A stretch of 64,000 nucleotides of DNA from Phoebastria nigripes. Its lineage: Eukaryota; Chordata; Aves; Procellariiformes; Diomedeidae. Both the position numbers and the translations under genes were made by a program. Of the stretch, positions 26,301 to 40,800 are shown piece by piece. The DNA is taken from contig JAYKAV010000933.1 in the NCBI GenBank assembly GCA_035582835.1, positions 129,377-193,376 on the forward strand, written 5' to 3'. Below the pieces are notes generated by a model, which saw only the letters and a list, made by a program, of their open reading frames with translations, was not told the origin of the DNA and made no database searches. Every line of letters begins with the position of its first letter. Position 1 is the first letter of the stretch.

Positions 26301-29300
26301 TGCCTGTAAAGCATCTATATATTTTTTTTTCCAGTGGTGCTTTATTCAAATTCTAGGGAAAGCATCAGTCTGAAACCAGTAACTGATGGGAGTAACAGTT
26401 TATAGGTTACAGAAGGATATTTTATTGTTAACGGACTGTACCATGTAAGAATTAGGAGGGGGTGAGGCGGCAGGCAGGCAAGAGGAGAGAGATGCTACTA
26501 TTTTTTTTCCCCGAGCCACTGCAATTACTCTGATGTGAATTTTTGATGACTTCCGACATATTGCATGGTTAATAATCGTTTCAGCTGTCATGTTTGGTTA
26601 ATGTGGAAAATGCATTTGCTGCATTGTGATGCAGCACTCCAGCCACAGATTGTAACACCAGTTGTGAAGCTATTCCCTTAACTGAGCTGCATGAATTTGC
26701 ACATACCATGAGGCTGAAATAAATGGTAGTTTGATTTTTTTTATACAGCAACAGAAAGGCTTCTGCCATTTTAAGACCTGCAGAGCTGTTGAACCAACTT
26801 GTACAGGCAGATAATTTTACTGCATATTAATTGGTGTCAATGTTCTTTAAAGGAGAGCTTTGATTCTCTATTGTTTTGCTGGGTTTGGTTATTTAGCAGT
26901 TAAAAGACTTAGATACCATTTACATTAAACATCGCTCTTTTTTGTAGCTTTGAACAGGTTATTTAATTGTAAGCATATATACCTCAATGAAACTGTCAGC
27001 ACTACAGATATGCAGCCCTGTTATTAATACAGGCTTAGCCTAACTACTTCTTCCTCCATACAATACTTACGAACATGTTTTTGTATATAACATTGTCTTA
27101 CAAATGATTGCACAAGGGGTGAAAATATGCTGCTTACAAATAAAGAGGATTTTATTTGCAAAGTACCACTTCTTCACCTACACTTTAAACATCAAACAAA
27201 AAGTATAAGGTTACGTAAAATACTAACATGTGCCTTTCATTGTCACCAATAGAAAAACAATGCTGCAAACAATCGTGCAATTACAAGAGGGGATGTAAAA
27301 CAGCAGAGATGAAGCCATGCTAAGAGCCAGTCACCCGATGATTAAAGTCAGGCCAGTATATTCCAGCAGTCAGGTGATGGTGCCATCATTACAGTGCAGA
27401 AAGCCAGAGAAACATCGAGAAACGGACCACCCCCATCTTAAAGAAAAAAATTAGAAGCACCAAAGAAATAAGGAATGCATTTGCTAATACGCAAAATGTA
27501 CAACCATGAAGAAGTGTTTCACAAAACGTGAGCGTAACGCTATCAGGCGGTTACTTCCACAGGTCCCAAGTGCACATTTAACCCACGGTGCCAACACAGC
27601 TCCCATCCGTCTGCAAATGCTGGTGACACTCCCAAATTCAAAGTTGTTTCTTTTTAAATCCCAGAACGGCAGCCCTGCTGCAATAGTACTGCATTTCACA
27701 ATTCAGTAACTGTGCTCACCAAATGCACGTCTTGTAGTTGCAAACACATATACACAAGAAAATCCAGACTTGGGATGTCTACATTTAATTTAATGAAGCA
27801 CAGAAAGCTATCAGGAGAGCATTTTACTGTGCATTAACATTGACGTATCTGCAGAATCACCACCAATACCACCAATTCATTATTTCCACTTCTGTTTTAA
27901 TTAAAACAACACTGCAGGGCTATCAGTTGGACACGAAGTACCAGTAAAAATGGTGCAGGATATTTTATATAGAGAAAAAACCGAGTCTCTGAATTAACAT
28001 TGTACTCTCTGGTTTGGGAGCAATTCCCATTAACAGCGTTACATCTGTAGAAGGTGTTCTGTGACTTGGGCTTACCTACCCCAAAGGCATCACTGGGCAC
28101 TTTGCACAATTCAGAGCTTCACAAGTGGCAGAGTGGTCTCTTAAACACAGTGTGTTTTGGCTTTGAAACTAGCAAACTTGATCCTAAGGGTGATTTTCCT
28201 CAAAACACTGCAAGGAGCAAACCCTCCCTGCTTGTGACCAAATGAACACTGTACTGAATACCTGAATCCTTGTACCAGGAGTCTCATGAGTGGATAAAAC
28301 GGGTCCAAACCCACCGACATTCTTAGAGGAAAACCGCAGTCAGTTGCATTGCAGGGAAAACCATTGATCATGACCAGCTACACCCAAGAGTGCAAGCAAA
28401 GTCCCTTTCGGGAGAGGAAGGGTATACATTTGCAGGAATAATTTAACTCTGGCATTCCTCCTGTATTTCTGAGCATCCGTGCCTGGCAGTGTCCCTGCAG
28501 CTGTGCTCGCCTCGGTAACTTGCCACTCACCTCACACACACTGCTCCATTTTTGGATGGCTTCTCCCCCTACTTACCTCTAGTTTGCATAACCCACTAGT
28601 GGTGCAGAGCCAGGAGCAGAGAGGATACATACAGCTTTTCCTTTCTAGCCAAACCTTGAAACAGGTAAAAGGTACCTGGAGAGACAGTTGGCTCTTTGGG
28701 ACAGGCTGTAGCCTCATCAGGGATTTCAGGAGCATAATGATCCGTCTGGAGCTGCTAGCCACAACTTTAAAGATGCTGCTTTTATCAACAGACATTCTCT
28801 GTTATTTTCTGGCCATGTAATGTTACTGCAGAAGCTACTCCCAACTGCAGAACTACGCATTACAGATCAGCACAGTTTATATACATTTTTTTTTTTTGTT
28901 TTTACACATTGCATTGCCAGCTCACAATGTTGCAGGGAAAGCCTTCCCAGTGTGGCTCAGCACAGCACTGTCTCCCCTTACCTATGGATTTCTTAAAGCA
29001 ACACCTTTGAGGGATACGAACAGAAACTACTTACCCCAAATGGCTGTTAGTGTAAACAACTCTGAGTGGTAACCCAGCTAAGATGTCGGAACTGCTATCT
29101 GTTTCACTGGCAATCAATTTAGTGGAGTGTTCAGTCAGCTCACACATCAATCGCTTCTCCTCCCAGAGTCACATTTGAGTGCAGAAGGGAGAAAACTACT
29201 GTTCAGGGCTGCTGGGCCACAGCTAAGGAAAACCGTAAAAGTTTTCCTTCCNAGTAGAAAGCATCATATCCCTAAGAGAATGATGATGCAAAGATCATGC

Positions 29301-30451
29301 AGAAGCTGCTGGAATATGAATACCCTCCTCTGTATCAGGATCACTCCCTCTCTCCCTCTCTGGGTGTCCACGATGACCTCCTTCCCTCTTAGGTACAGCT
29401 GCCTCTCTGGAGTGAAGGAGATGCCTTCACCATAACTACAAAAATCAAAGATGCTATCACCCCTACCTTAAACTCAAGAAAAACCCATAAAACATGCTAG
29501 TCTAAAATCACTGTAATCTCTTCTCCCTTTCTTTCACAGTGTTGCACTGGGCAGGGCTAAGGGGAAGAATATGAACAGCATCCCTGGATCTGCTCCTGTA
29601 TTAGCTCCTTTTTGAAGTCCTACAGCTGCGACGCCTGCTATCATCGGCAAGCATTAGCCAGCAAAAGTAAGAGACATCGCTGGCAGTGAGTTAAAACAGC
29701 GATAGGTAGCTCCTTCCCAAAAATCTTTTCTTCTCTGCTTGATCCAGCGCTGTAGCAGCAACAAATACTGCACTGTCATACTGGGTCTGGAGAGCGCCTT
29801 AAAGCATTAGCTCCCTTCCTCTCTGCAAGGCTGGCAGGGTGATTACCCAGCATTAATGACACACTAGGTCTCTTCAGAAGGAGGGCTGTCATACCCAGCA
29901 CGCTGCCTCTGTTTTCAGCTCTGCACACTCATCCTCTCCCTTCAGAGGGATGCAGAAGGAGGAGCCGGAGGTTCAGGAGTCTGATTCAAGCAGGTTGTGA
30001 AGAGGATAGGAAGAAAAACCAGGCTAACACTTTCACGTCAATACAGTTATATTCACATGCAAGCAGTGCAGAGCAAAAAGTCAGATGGGCTGAGTGTATT
30101 ACCATGCTACTGGCCTATCTGGCAGGAATTTGGGCTTTGTGGCAAAGGGCTAACTTTCATGGACTAAGAGAACATGAGTTACCCAGAGCCAAAACAAAAA
30201 CTAGAACTGGGAAGTGACCAGCTCCAGTGACATCTAGTACCATGATCACAGAAAGCCGTCCTCTTGCAGGAAAAACCACCAACTCACTCAGACTGGGAGT
30301 CGCTGGCTTATTACAGAGCTCAAAGGAGACCCGAGTTTCAACACAGCTTTCTGGGGCTAAATTTGCACCCAACAAGAGGCAGGATGTAAACGCACAGAGT
30401 GGGAAACACCCCTGACAGCATCGATTGAGGAGCACTGCTTTTTGTGACCAG

Positions 30452-30473
30452 NNNNNNNNNNNNNNNNNNNNNN
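30452..30473. other. Assembly gap (22 N)
   Basis: Twenty-two consecutive N interrupt the large intron, followed by purine-rich ggagggagaaagagagaaac. The true gap size is unknown. About thirty isolated N are also scattered through the window. Confidence 0.98.
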
Positions 30474-30958
30474 GGAGGGAGAAAGAGAGAAACACAAATC
30501 ATGTAAAATTAGAAAAGCGACAGTCCCAAGCAGGGGAGAGGTGGGGGGAAGCCCAGCCAAGCAGAGAGGATTAGCACCAACACTGGCAGTGCTGTTCCTG
30601 CCATCCACACCCCACACCCCAATTAACGGTATCATTTGTCAGAATGAATGGGGAACTTGCACTCAATTCGGCAATTTGACAGAGTGTCACTGAACTACCT
30701 CACGTCCATATTTATCCAAGAGGCAAGAGCAGGAACCAGTTTTAATTAGAGCCTTTTTAACAAAGAACGGAGGGTATTACCCATGCTCTCACCATCAAGC
30801 GATAATTGAGATGTAATCGTTTAAACAAAGCGCAACAAGTGTCCATTTACCCAAAGCCATTGTTAAATATCTACTAGGAGATTATTTTCAAAATTATAAT
30901 GTGCCATGAATATGCAAACCACTTTCCATCTTTAGCATTAAAAGGAATAATCACCTTT

Positions 30959-30977
30959 AAAAAAAAAAAAAAAAAAA
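30959..30977. repeat. A19 homopolymer followed by AC-rich repeat
   Basis: Nineteen A are followed by caacacaccacacacacaac. Simple sequence only. Confidence 0.9.
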
Positions 30978-33900
30978 CAACACACCACACACACAACTGG
31001 AAGCCAAACAAGCTATTTTGCAGCAGAATTTGAGGAGTGTTTTAAACATGCCAATGCTAATTTAAAAGGAGGGGGGGAAAGAAGTGATGGCTCCGCTTTT
31101 GGGCCATTAAACTCTGCCTGGAAAGCCCTCTTTTGTACAGCATTAGTGTGTGCTGTAAGTCTGTAATTATGCAGAGAACGTGTTAATTTTTAATTCAGAA
31201 TGCTAACCCCTTTTTTATACACAAGCCCTGAATGTCAATCCCTCTCACAGATGACTGCAAGCACCGACATGACCAAATTCAACTCTCTGTGGTAAAAGCA
31301 CGCTCTCCCTGGGAGGTTAGGCACCNTGCGTTGGAAAGCAACTCAACTCCGTAGTAAAATAGCTCTTTTATAAAACTGTCGCCTCAGCATTGTGGCAGGC
31401 AAAATCCTCTCAACCCCACAGCCTATTAAACCAGAACTGTATGGTCACTGATATTCACACCTTCATTTCAACATTCTTCTGTCTAGCTACTGAATTTCTT
31501 AACACAATTTCACAAGAAGCTGAATTCCCACGTCCCTCACGTTCCCAAACACAGGGAAGCACAGGATGAGGAAGTTAACCTAATGCTGCCTAGAGGCCTG
31601 CACCAAGCTAATGACTGTCAAACATTAAGCCCATCTTTCATCTCTTCTGACTCCTACTGATGCCTGCAATCCACGGAGGGACCCAACTTAAGAGCACGCT
31701 TTGACACAGTCCAGCAATGAATTATTAACTCTGGTGGAAGCTGCAAAGCACCAGCTAGTAGCAATCATGATCCTTCTACGATGATTAACCAGAATGCAAT
31801 TATCAATGCTCCTGCTTCTCACAAAACATCTCCGAAGTCTCCATCACACAAAGCCCAAAAGGCACCACGCAGGCACGCACACTCACACATAGGAAAGCAG
31901 AAGCAGTTCTGTGCTTTTACCTTTATTTCTTCAGGGTTATATTATCATTGCGAATGGTGTGAGAAAAAAGAGCTCCGCCTTCCCCCCTGCATTACAGCAA
32001 TTATACATGGACTTGCATCACTGGAAGAAGAGTGACATATGCAGAATCAAGCCCATATTCTTCATTTCCACAGCAATTCAATCCATGCAGCCACAGAAAC
32101 CTGCCAGCAGTTTCAAAACCATCCTTTCCCAGGTTGCATCATATAGCAAAAGCTGTTTTCCAGCCCAGGGCCCGAATGGGCACAAACACATAAGAAGCTG
32201 TGGCTCCCTGCCTGCTCACCAACAGTGGACAGATGAAGACAGATGCATTCAGCTCTTACTATGGCAAGTGCTGCCCAAAAGGATCTCCCTGGCCTCCCTC
32301 TGAAAGGCAGGCAGATGAGGGCCACCCTGCAAGTTGGATATAACCTGTGGGCCTCCAGCAGCATCCCAACATATAGGAAGAACAACTTGCTCAGCTCGCT
32401 GCCAAAGGAATCCAGACAGCTCCCAACGTTAAAGCAAAAGGTGCCAAGAGGCAACAAACACTAGTGACGGACTTAAGAAGACCTGCTGAATCTTAAGATG
32501 CACGTGGATGTTTGCTTGGGATGGCATACCATGCAGTTCCACAGTTAACAGTGAAGAGGCAGGGTGAAGACAGCATTTTAGGTTTTCCTTAGCAAAGAAG
32601 CTAAATTTGTGTTTTTCCTTTAATTACAGCTGCCAGCTCTGAAGAAAGAGGCACTAGAACTACTGGCCTACATGGGAAATGAACACCCACAAGCACGATG
32701 GTTAAAATCAACCACAGCGGCGCATGCCTGCCTTGTCAAACCATCCTTGTATTTTTCATAGTGAAAGTACAACTGAAATCAGTATTGGCATCTCGGCGGG
32801 CTTAATTAGAAGTCAGGTCTACTCTATTCAGGTCTTTATGCTGTGCTCATTACATTAATATCCAAGTGCCTTCCAGTCCTGCATTAAGTGACATGACTAA
32901 CATCTGTCACATGTTGTTTATTCTCTTCTCCCTTTCCTGGGGGAGTGGAAATGCAGCGTTCGAGGGGATCACAGAACAGCCAACAACTGGGAAGGGAGAT
33001 TCCTCCAGCCCTGGCTCAGCCTCCTCACACAGAGCACGTGCTGGCCATGCCTGCTTGGTTAAGGGTTTAATATTATCATCATCACCATAATGATTAAGAA
33101 GCTGTAAATATTAAAAGATGAGTTAGCACCAAGTCTCCTCCCAGTAACATTTCTATGCAGGATTGACAGAATTGGAAGACAAACAAAAATCTGTCCTTTG
33201 AGGACCAAATCAAGTCATTTGGAGGGTTTTATCACTTCATTTCTCTGCCTGACTCTCCTTGCCTTGTCATCTTACATTAGACAATACTGAGGATACAAGT
33301 TCCAGCAGAGGAAATAAAAGTGTCCATCTCTTAAGTTTGACTAAAAAGGAAGACAAAGGGATGAACAGCTTATCCTGCCCTTAAATCCCTTCCAAAGCAC
33401 ACCACATCTTAAAGCTACAGAGGTTTCACCTGGAATATCAAAACTAGAAGACTGAAGTCAGTGATTTTATTTCTTTTGTGCTCACGTGCCTTTCACCTTT
33501 CCCAATGATCCTCCATCTGTACATCTCTATCCTTTTTATGTTGAAAAGTACTTAGATCACCTTGCTGAGTTATCACCCAGTAATTCTTTGCAAAGACAGT
33601 GGTGAGCATTGAGATGGCTAGAGAGTGGGAAGAGCTAGAAGGAAAAGAACAGGGAGGGATCAAATCTTAGAGCTCAAGCAAGATGATGAAGGATCGACAA
33701 TGCTACGCGTCTTAAGGTCAGCTAGCTGTGATTAGGCAGACACTTCTAGTAGAAGCAGATGTCTGGAGGAAGGTCACACTCAAGAACATAAACTTGGTAC
33801 AGAGATTTGGAAACAATGGGCTGCAGATGAGGAGACTCTCACCATACCTTCTCCCCATTTGCCCATCCAAACCCTCCAAAACTGAAGGTAACAGAAACCC

Positions 33901-36900
33901 ACTGGAAACTGAGTCACAAACTGTCAGATTAGAAGAGAAGCAAGGACTCATTCAAGGCAAGTGAGGGGAATACANACAGCTTTCATTTAATGCAATGTGC
34001 ATAGCCATACAAAATGGGGATTAGTCTTTCACAAAAAAAGAACAACCTTTTCAAGTGTATAGATAAAGAGGCTCTCAGGAAGGGACAGAGGCTGACTCAG
34101 AAAACTATTAAAAAGACAAAGTGACTTTCAAATAGAGGTCACTAGTTCAAACATGAACTAGATCAGTCAGTAGTGGCCAAGACTAAAGCATCTAAAGACT
34201 GATTAGCAGTATAAACAAAAACGCGTTATTAATCTTCCTCCAGCTCCTGCTACACAAGTGCCCATACTGCAAGTTCACTGCAGAAAGTAACACAGAACTT
34301 CCTTTCTGTCCCAGGCCCGCAGGAACAGCCAGGGCTTCGGGGGGTTCCCAGAGAGGAAGTGCCTGTCCCCACAGTCACTGCAGAAGCATGAAGGCTGCAC
34401 TGCTCCATTTGCTCAAAATGGGTAAGTTATTTCTTTCAGTTGTGACTCTCTACCTTAGCGTGCTTACTGTTTGCTCCTGGATACATACAATCAGCTACTG
34501 CACTTAAAGATATCCACTTAGCATCTATAAACAAGTATAAAAATCACATTGCAGGTTTCGAGGGGACTATTTTGTCAGTGAATTTTCCTGTAAAATTACT
34601 TTGATTCATTAACTTTGTATAACTTACATGTTCATGAAAAATAGAACCCACCAAATATCATTTATCCTTTTCCCCAACACTGATCAGAAGAGGCTCCAAT
34701 TATCACTAGAGATCTTCCAGCACTGCAGGCTCAGGCATGCATATTATGAGATGCCTTACTGCAGAAGATCCTTCCAGAAGATGCCCAAAGAGGGCAGACA
34801 GGATTCCAAAACATACATTTCACTAATGAAAAGTAGTAAACACACAATGTTTAGCACTCAGGAGGTACACCCAGTAACGCAGCTGCTTCAACTTTGGTCA
34901 TCAAGCAAAACTTAGGTGTCTCCCATCTGTCTTCACAGGGAATTGTAGCTCTACTGCTGCACCATGCTGTATAACATAGAGACACCCAATGAAGCAATTT
35001 CCTTCTCACTATTATTGGGCACAATAACACAGGCTGCAGGTGTATTTGGAATTTGGGTCAAACCACCCTCCACATACTATTCATTAAGCAAACACTTCCT
35101 TGTGGACCAGCAGTTTCAGCAGCATGGTGATAATAAAACACATCAATGCATATTTTTATATTCAAATATTAGTTGCTAATCAATTATGATGTAACATATT
35201 ATTCACGTACTATTACTGAACTAGGGTCTTGCAGGTAACATTAATTCCTGTGTATATTTATTGGAAGTAAGGGCATGCTGGAGGCAAAAGATAAAGAATA
35301 CTCGATTTCCTTTTTAAAGAAAACTTTGTTAATATTTGCTCCAAACAAGATCTTCCAGCTGCTGAAGTTCAATACTACCCAAAACGCATTTTCCCTAGGG
35401 TCCTCCATTATCAGCAAGGGCCTTTCTTGCAAGTCCACATGTNCTTTCAACAGATTCTCTTTGCTATCTAATTTGAGAGCCTCAGGTGTTAAGCGTTCGA
35501 GGAATGCAATCAAATCCTGCCCCTTCCAGGCCTACAGGGACACCTATTAATTCACACTCCTGTAGAGAGGGAGTTTATCATCTCTCGCAATTGCTAATAT
35601 CTAAAAAAGTGGAACAGGGCAACTTAAATTGGCATTGCAATTATTTAAAATCTATAAATAGTTGTTGCCACAGTGTAAATTAAATTGCTATACAGTAACG
35701 TCCTTCCTTTTCTACCTTTTAAAGCTAAACTCTGATTAAGTCAGTAAGCAGGGACCATGCCATACAAGAGTCCATGGAAAGTGAATATGGGTGCTTAGAA
35801 GTTGTGTTGTACTCCACACAAAGACGAGCTGAAAATCCAAAGTAGCTCGTTAGGTTCTCTCTTTCTCACTTAGTACGAAAGAGAAGAGACTCATTTCCAA
35901 ATTGCTTCATCATCTGTCACCCAAACTCAAAATATTTAAAAGTCACCATAAAATTCCACAGACCAACCACAGTGATTGAAAGGATATGAACTGCATGGGG
36001 GGGGGGGAATCTGAATGTTTTTCTCCAGCATCTTCGTATGTTTTGGAAAGACAGCCGAACAATGACGACGGCTGCCTTTGCACAGTACGATCAGATTTGG
36101 CAGACTACTGAAACAGGGAAATGGAGAAGGTCAGATGGGTGGGGAAAGAAACACTAAGCCCAAAATATTCCATGACAGAAAAAAAGTCGATTTTAACACA
36201 AATACCAGCACAAGCTTCATTTGGATAATTGTACCACTCACACTGGTATTTGCTTCAGAGANGGAGCAACTGCTACTACTTCCCAGTGAGAGAAAACCAT
36301 CTATTTTTTTGGCAAAAGCATCATACTAATTTCTTTTAAAAAGGTAGACTCTAACAGGCAATAACCCTACCTTACAAAATCTTATTATTTAATGGAAAGC
36401 TGAAACNACAGGAAAGGGACTGCAGCAAGTCTTGGCTACAAGTCTGAGTGAGAAAGATTAAATAACACTCAGGACAGTAGCCAGAGGGCAAACTCTTGGC
36501 TCCTCACCTTTTGTCAAGTGTTTCCCCTCACATTTGGTAGAGCAGAAAGCTGTTGCAGTCTCTCTTAACTTCTAGTACTTGTTTCTAGCTGTAATGAAGT
36601 ATTTAAGCTTTGTATAATTATTGTTCTTCATGGCAGGTTGTAACAAACAGCAATACTACCNGATAGAACCAGATAGCCGAAACAATGTCATTTTCCACCA
36701 AAAGTGTGTTCATGTCACCACCCAAAACCAGAGACATGCATAAACCAAAGCAAGCTGAATCCTTTTTGTTTTGTGAAAGTTTGTGTTTCTATAAAAGGGA
36801 GACAGAAGAGAACAGAGAAACGGCAGACAGAAAACTTTAGATGTACCTGAAGGAGCACTGGGTACCTGTTCCAGAGAGCAATTAGAAAGTAAGGGCTTGG

Positions 36901-37619
36901 GGTAAGTGGTGGCTGACTGCAGTGGCAAACGATTCATAGCAATTAAAGTTTCCACCCCTGTCTACCTTACCAATACAAAAAAAAGCCACCATGGCAATCA
37001 GGACAGCTGCTTTGCACAAATATTATTCCTGTACAAGAGCAGTAGCATCAGGCCTTCCATACCTATCTCTTCAAAACCTGATGCAGTCTTTTCTACAAGT
37101 TAGAAAGCTGTCCAGTTAGTAGCAAGGCCCTAAGACTTCAGCGGAGGGGACCAAGTGGAACACGTACCACTACACAACACAGGGAAGCACTCCTGGGAAC
37201 TGAGCACAGATTACTGATGGTGCTGCAGGGAAGAGAGAGCAAGCCCTATCTCACATCTGAGAAGAATTACAAGATGACAACAGGCATGTTTTTATGGGCA
37301 GTGCTATTAACACACAACACACTTGCGAAGCAATACAAACAAAACTTTCCTCTAGAAAAAACAATGACTAGTTTTAAACCAATAAATTAAAGAGTCGGCA
37401 ATATTACTCTGCATCCCGGAATGTCTATCAGCAGCTCAGCAAGCACTGGGCATCTCAAAGATAAAAGGTGGAAAATTTTAAGAGGCACAAACCTCAAAAC
37501 ATAAGGATTCCTGCCTGCCTCCGTCTTCTTTTCAGCGTCTCCTGCTTCAGAGGTTCATTTCAGTATGTAAAGGTTAACAAATACAAAAAACAAGGAAACT
37601 CAAGACTTGCCTATTTATC

Positions 37620-37642
37620 TTTTTTTTTTTTTTTTTTTTTTT
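37620..37642. repeat. T23 homopolymer
   Basis: Twenty-three T counted. An A20 run lies about 205 bp to the right, so the two could pair. Confidence 0.9.
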
Positions 37643-37847
37643 AAAAATCCAAACCACATTAGTACTTTTGGATCGCCAAATTACATTATAAAATGCAGGA
37701 TTTCAACATTCTGGCACCCAGCCAACGTTTTAATGGACAGTCAAACACTAAGGAAATGGTTGTGCATTAAGCCTACCAATAAGTCAACAATCAATACTTC
37801 AGTATTACAGTAAAAATACAATGCACCCTTTATAACTGCCTCTGGCC

Positions 37848-37867
37848 AAAAAAAAAAAAAAAAAAAA
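37848..37867. repeat. A20 homopolymer
   Basis: Twenty A counted, opposite in sense to the T23 run at 37620-37642. Confidence 0.9.
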
Positions 37868-40800
37868 TAAAGAAAGAGTCTTGAAGCAAGAAATGAAGTA
37901 CATATTATTGCACAGCCACCAAACATTTTTCTTAAAGTCTAGACCTAATTGGTCCTCTGGACTGCACAGATTTTTTTCAACTGTGTACTGACAGGGAAGA
38001 AAAGTCAGGAATAAAAAGGACAGAAGTTCAGACACAAAATTAATCAAGCAGGTCAATAGGTAAGAGCAGCAAAATAAAGAAACCTCCAACAGCTAAGCCC
38101 NAAGCAACTGCAGATTAGGAGCCTGGTTCCAACTTTATCTCCAAAAAGCATCTCAGTCAAAAGAAAACAAAAAAGAATCGCATCAAAGCATACTAACATT
38201 TGGGTTTTAATCCAATTCATAGATTTTAATTGCCTGCACAGCATCAGTCCTGTATGTCCCCTCTCAACGTATTCTATCTGTTTGATCAAATGAAGCCAAA
38301 GGCAAGCTTTGCAGCGTATGAGACTTGGACACCCTCTGGAAAGTGTTAGCATCAGGCAGTATTGCTCTGCAATAGAACAAATGCTTTAAATTTAGTTAAC
38401 TCTGGCTTCCCATTCTGAGCCACGGCCATAATGCTGAGCCACTGCTATATTTCTAACAGCGGAAAAAACCCCACGGTTTACGGACACTTGGAGCAGCTGT
38501 GTATGTCCGCAAGAAAGGTTCAGGGTAAACCTGTTTTTCAGGAAGAAGTGTTGGCAGCCATTGATCCAATCCTGTGAAACCTGAATGTAAAAACAGGAGG
38601 ACAAAAACAATCAAATTGATCATTTTTATCTCCACAGCCTGGTAAGCTCAGTACTGAAATGGAACTTCATCATGGAACGGTTAAGCCAGCGTAATAGCTT
38701 GGGTAAACAAGCCAACCGAATTCTCCATTTTCTTCTCAGAATCTGCAAATACACAGAGGGAAACAGAGAATGATTGTTTCAGAAATCCCTCCACAGATCC
38801 CTTACGTTTATTTGCTAACACTATCTTGCACCCCTGGGGTTTCAGTTATAAACAAGCACACAGCAAGGCTGGGAATTTGGAAATACTTTTTGCTCCTGTT
38901 TTGAAGTCGGGGCATCTGCACCCTGAGGTTCAGCTCTGCAAAAGGACCCAACGCTGCAAGCCTAGAAGCCAAGGAACAGGAATACACAAGTCCTCTTAGG
39001 CCACAGAGCAGTTCACAGGGGCGTGATCCAAGCTCAGCAGCTGGGTATGCATCCAGCAATATGCTAGGCCAGACCTCTGATCATTAGGTTTTGCTACTTC
39101 ATCTCACTCTCTCTACAATCAGGCACATCCTAAATAATCCATCTCAAGCGAGAGTTGCCATGCTACAAAATACTGCTGCATAAAATGATTATATTGGGTA
39201 GCACGCAATAGCTGTATTGACTCAAGTTTTAGCCTATGACTGTAACCAAATGCCAGCTTAAAGGGATGCATGGCCACAGTTCCAGCTCAGGACAGCAACT
39301 AATAGCAGTCTTAGCATAATTTCAGCTCAGAGAAGCTGAAGACCTCCAGTCCAGACTAGTGATAGCCACTGCAGGTGTCTTTACAAGAAAAGGGTGGTTT
39401 CAGCAGAGCTGCTAGCGGACGGGTGTTTGCAGCACAGCTTCGGTTTCTTGATCAGGTGGGGAAAGGAGCTCTGCTGACAGTCCCTGTACCACATGGGCAG
39501 CCAAGGGCTGTGCTGCTCAGCACTGCCAAACCAGAAAACTACCGACGGAGACAAACAACCTTGTTTTTTACGAGGTCTGGTATCTGAGGGAGGGACGGTG
39601 GAGGGCAGTTAAATGCTGTTGAATACTGATCAGGGCTGTCAACAATAAAGAGGTCTGAGGAAATAGTAAAAAGGAAAACATCCGTCTAAGCTTCCACTAC
39701 AGAATCTCACAATCTTGTGAGAGCCAGTGGTAAATGCAACTTTTATTTCTCAGGTGAAGAAATTGATGCATGGGAAGGCATTTCTTGAACTCAAAGTCAA
39801 GCATGAAAATCATGACAAAAATTGGATCAAAATCCAGCTTTCCCTGATTTCCTGCGCTGAAAAACAGCTGCCGCAGAAGGCTGTTTTCGAAGTAAATATA
39901 CCCATCATGGGGTGCCAGTCAGGCAAGGATCCAAAAATTCAAGGGTCAGGCACTGTTCAATATTTGAATCAGTGCAATAAAACACTGCATAAATATTTAA
40001 ACTGGCACTCCTGCTCCAAAATACTCTTGGAACATATTTCAGCCGCTTGCTTTCAAAGTTTATAACAGACATTCCCTTCTTCCTTCTGTCCTGTGGAACC
40101 TCTGAACCTCCGGAAAAACCCCATTCCCTGCTTGTCCACAGCACATCTGACAGCAGTTTGCTGGTTTGTTTTGAATGTGCTGCTTTCAGTCAGCAAGTAC
40201 AAATGGATAAATCTGAAGTGCTGAAATCCTATATCCTTGGCTCTTTATGAGGCCTTGTTCTAAATTCCCCCCAGTAAAAAAAAAAAAAAACAAAACTCCA
40301 GAATACTCTCCATTTTTCTCTCTCATTTATAACCTCTGGCTTCAAAAGCTAAATGCTTGGGCTCCATTTTAGCTGTTGTCACAACGTGTGCTATAAAATA
40401 ACGTAAGACGCAATTCGTCACTAGACACTTCCAAACTATGGAGGACACATAATTATCTGCTTAGATCTGAATATAAATCTAATGAAGTCAAAGCACAGAG
40501 ACAAATGCATTTTGATATTCCATGTGCAACTGAATCTCTTAATTGTTTTAGCCTGACATAGAAAAAAAAATCATGCCAGTCATTAATATAAGTGATGATT
40601 ATGAGATTGTAGGGCAACATTTTCCTATTATTCATCATTACCTGTGCTGCCCTGCCCAGCCCCTACTTTTAAACTATGCAACACTCAATGAGATAGAAGT
40701 TGCTGTAAATGGAGGTAGAAGCTGTGCAGATGTGCACTGCCAATACCCCATCTGGCTGCACACTCTAACAATTCAATCCATTGAACTGCAGCTCTGCTGG

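Noticed and set aside
31911..32457. Overlapping frames of 130 (plus) and 114 (minus) codons
   Set aside because: Opposite strands open at once over the same bases, which fits chance in a stop-poor stretch.
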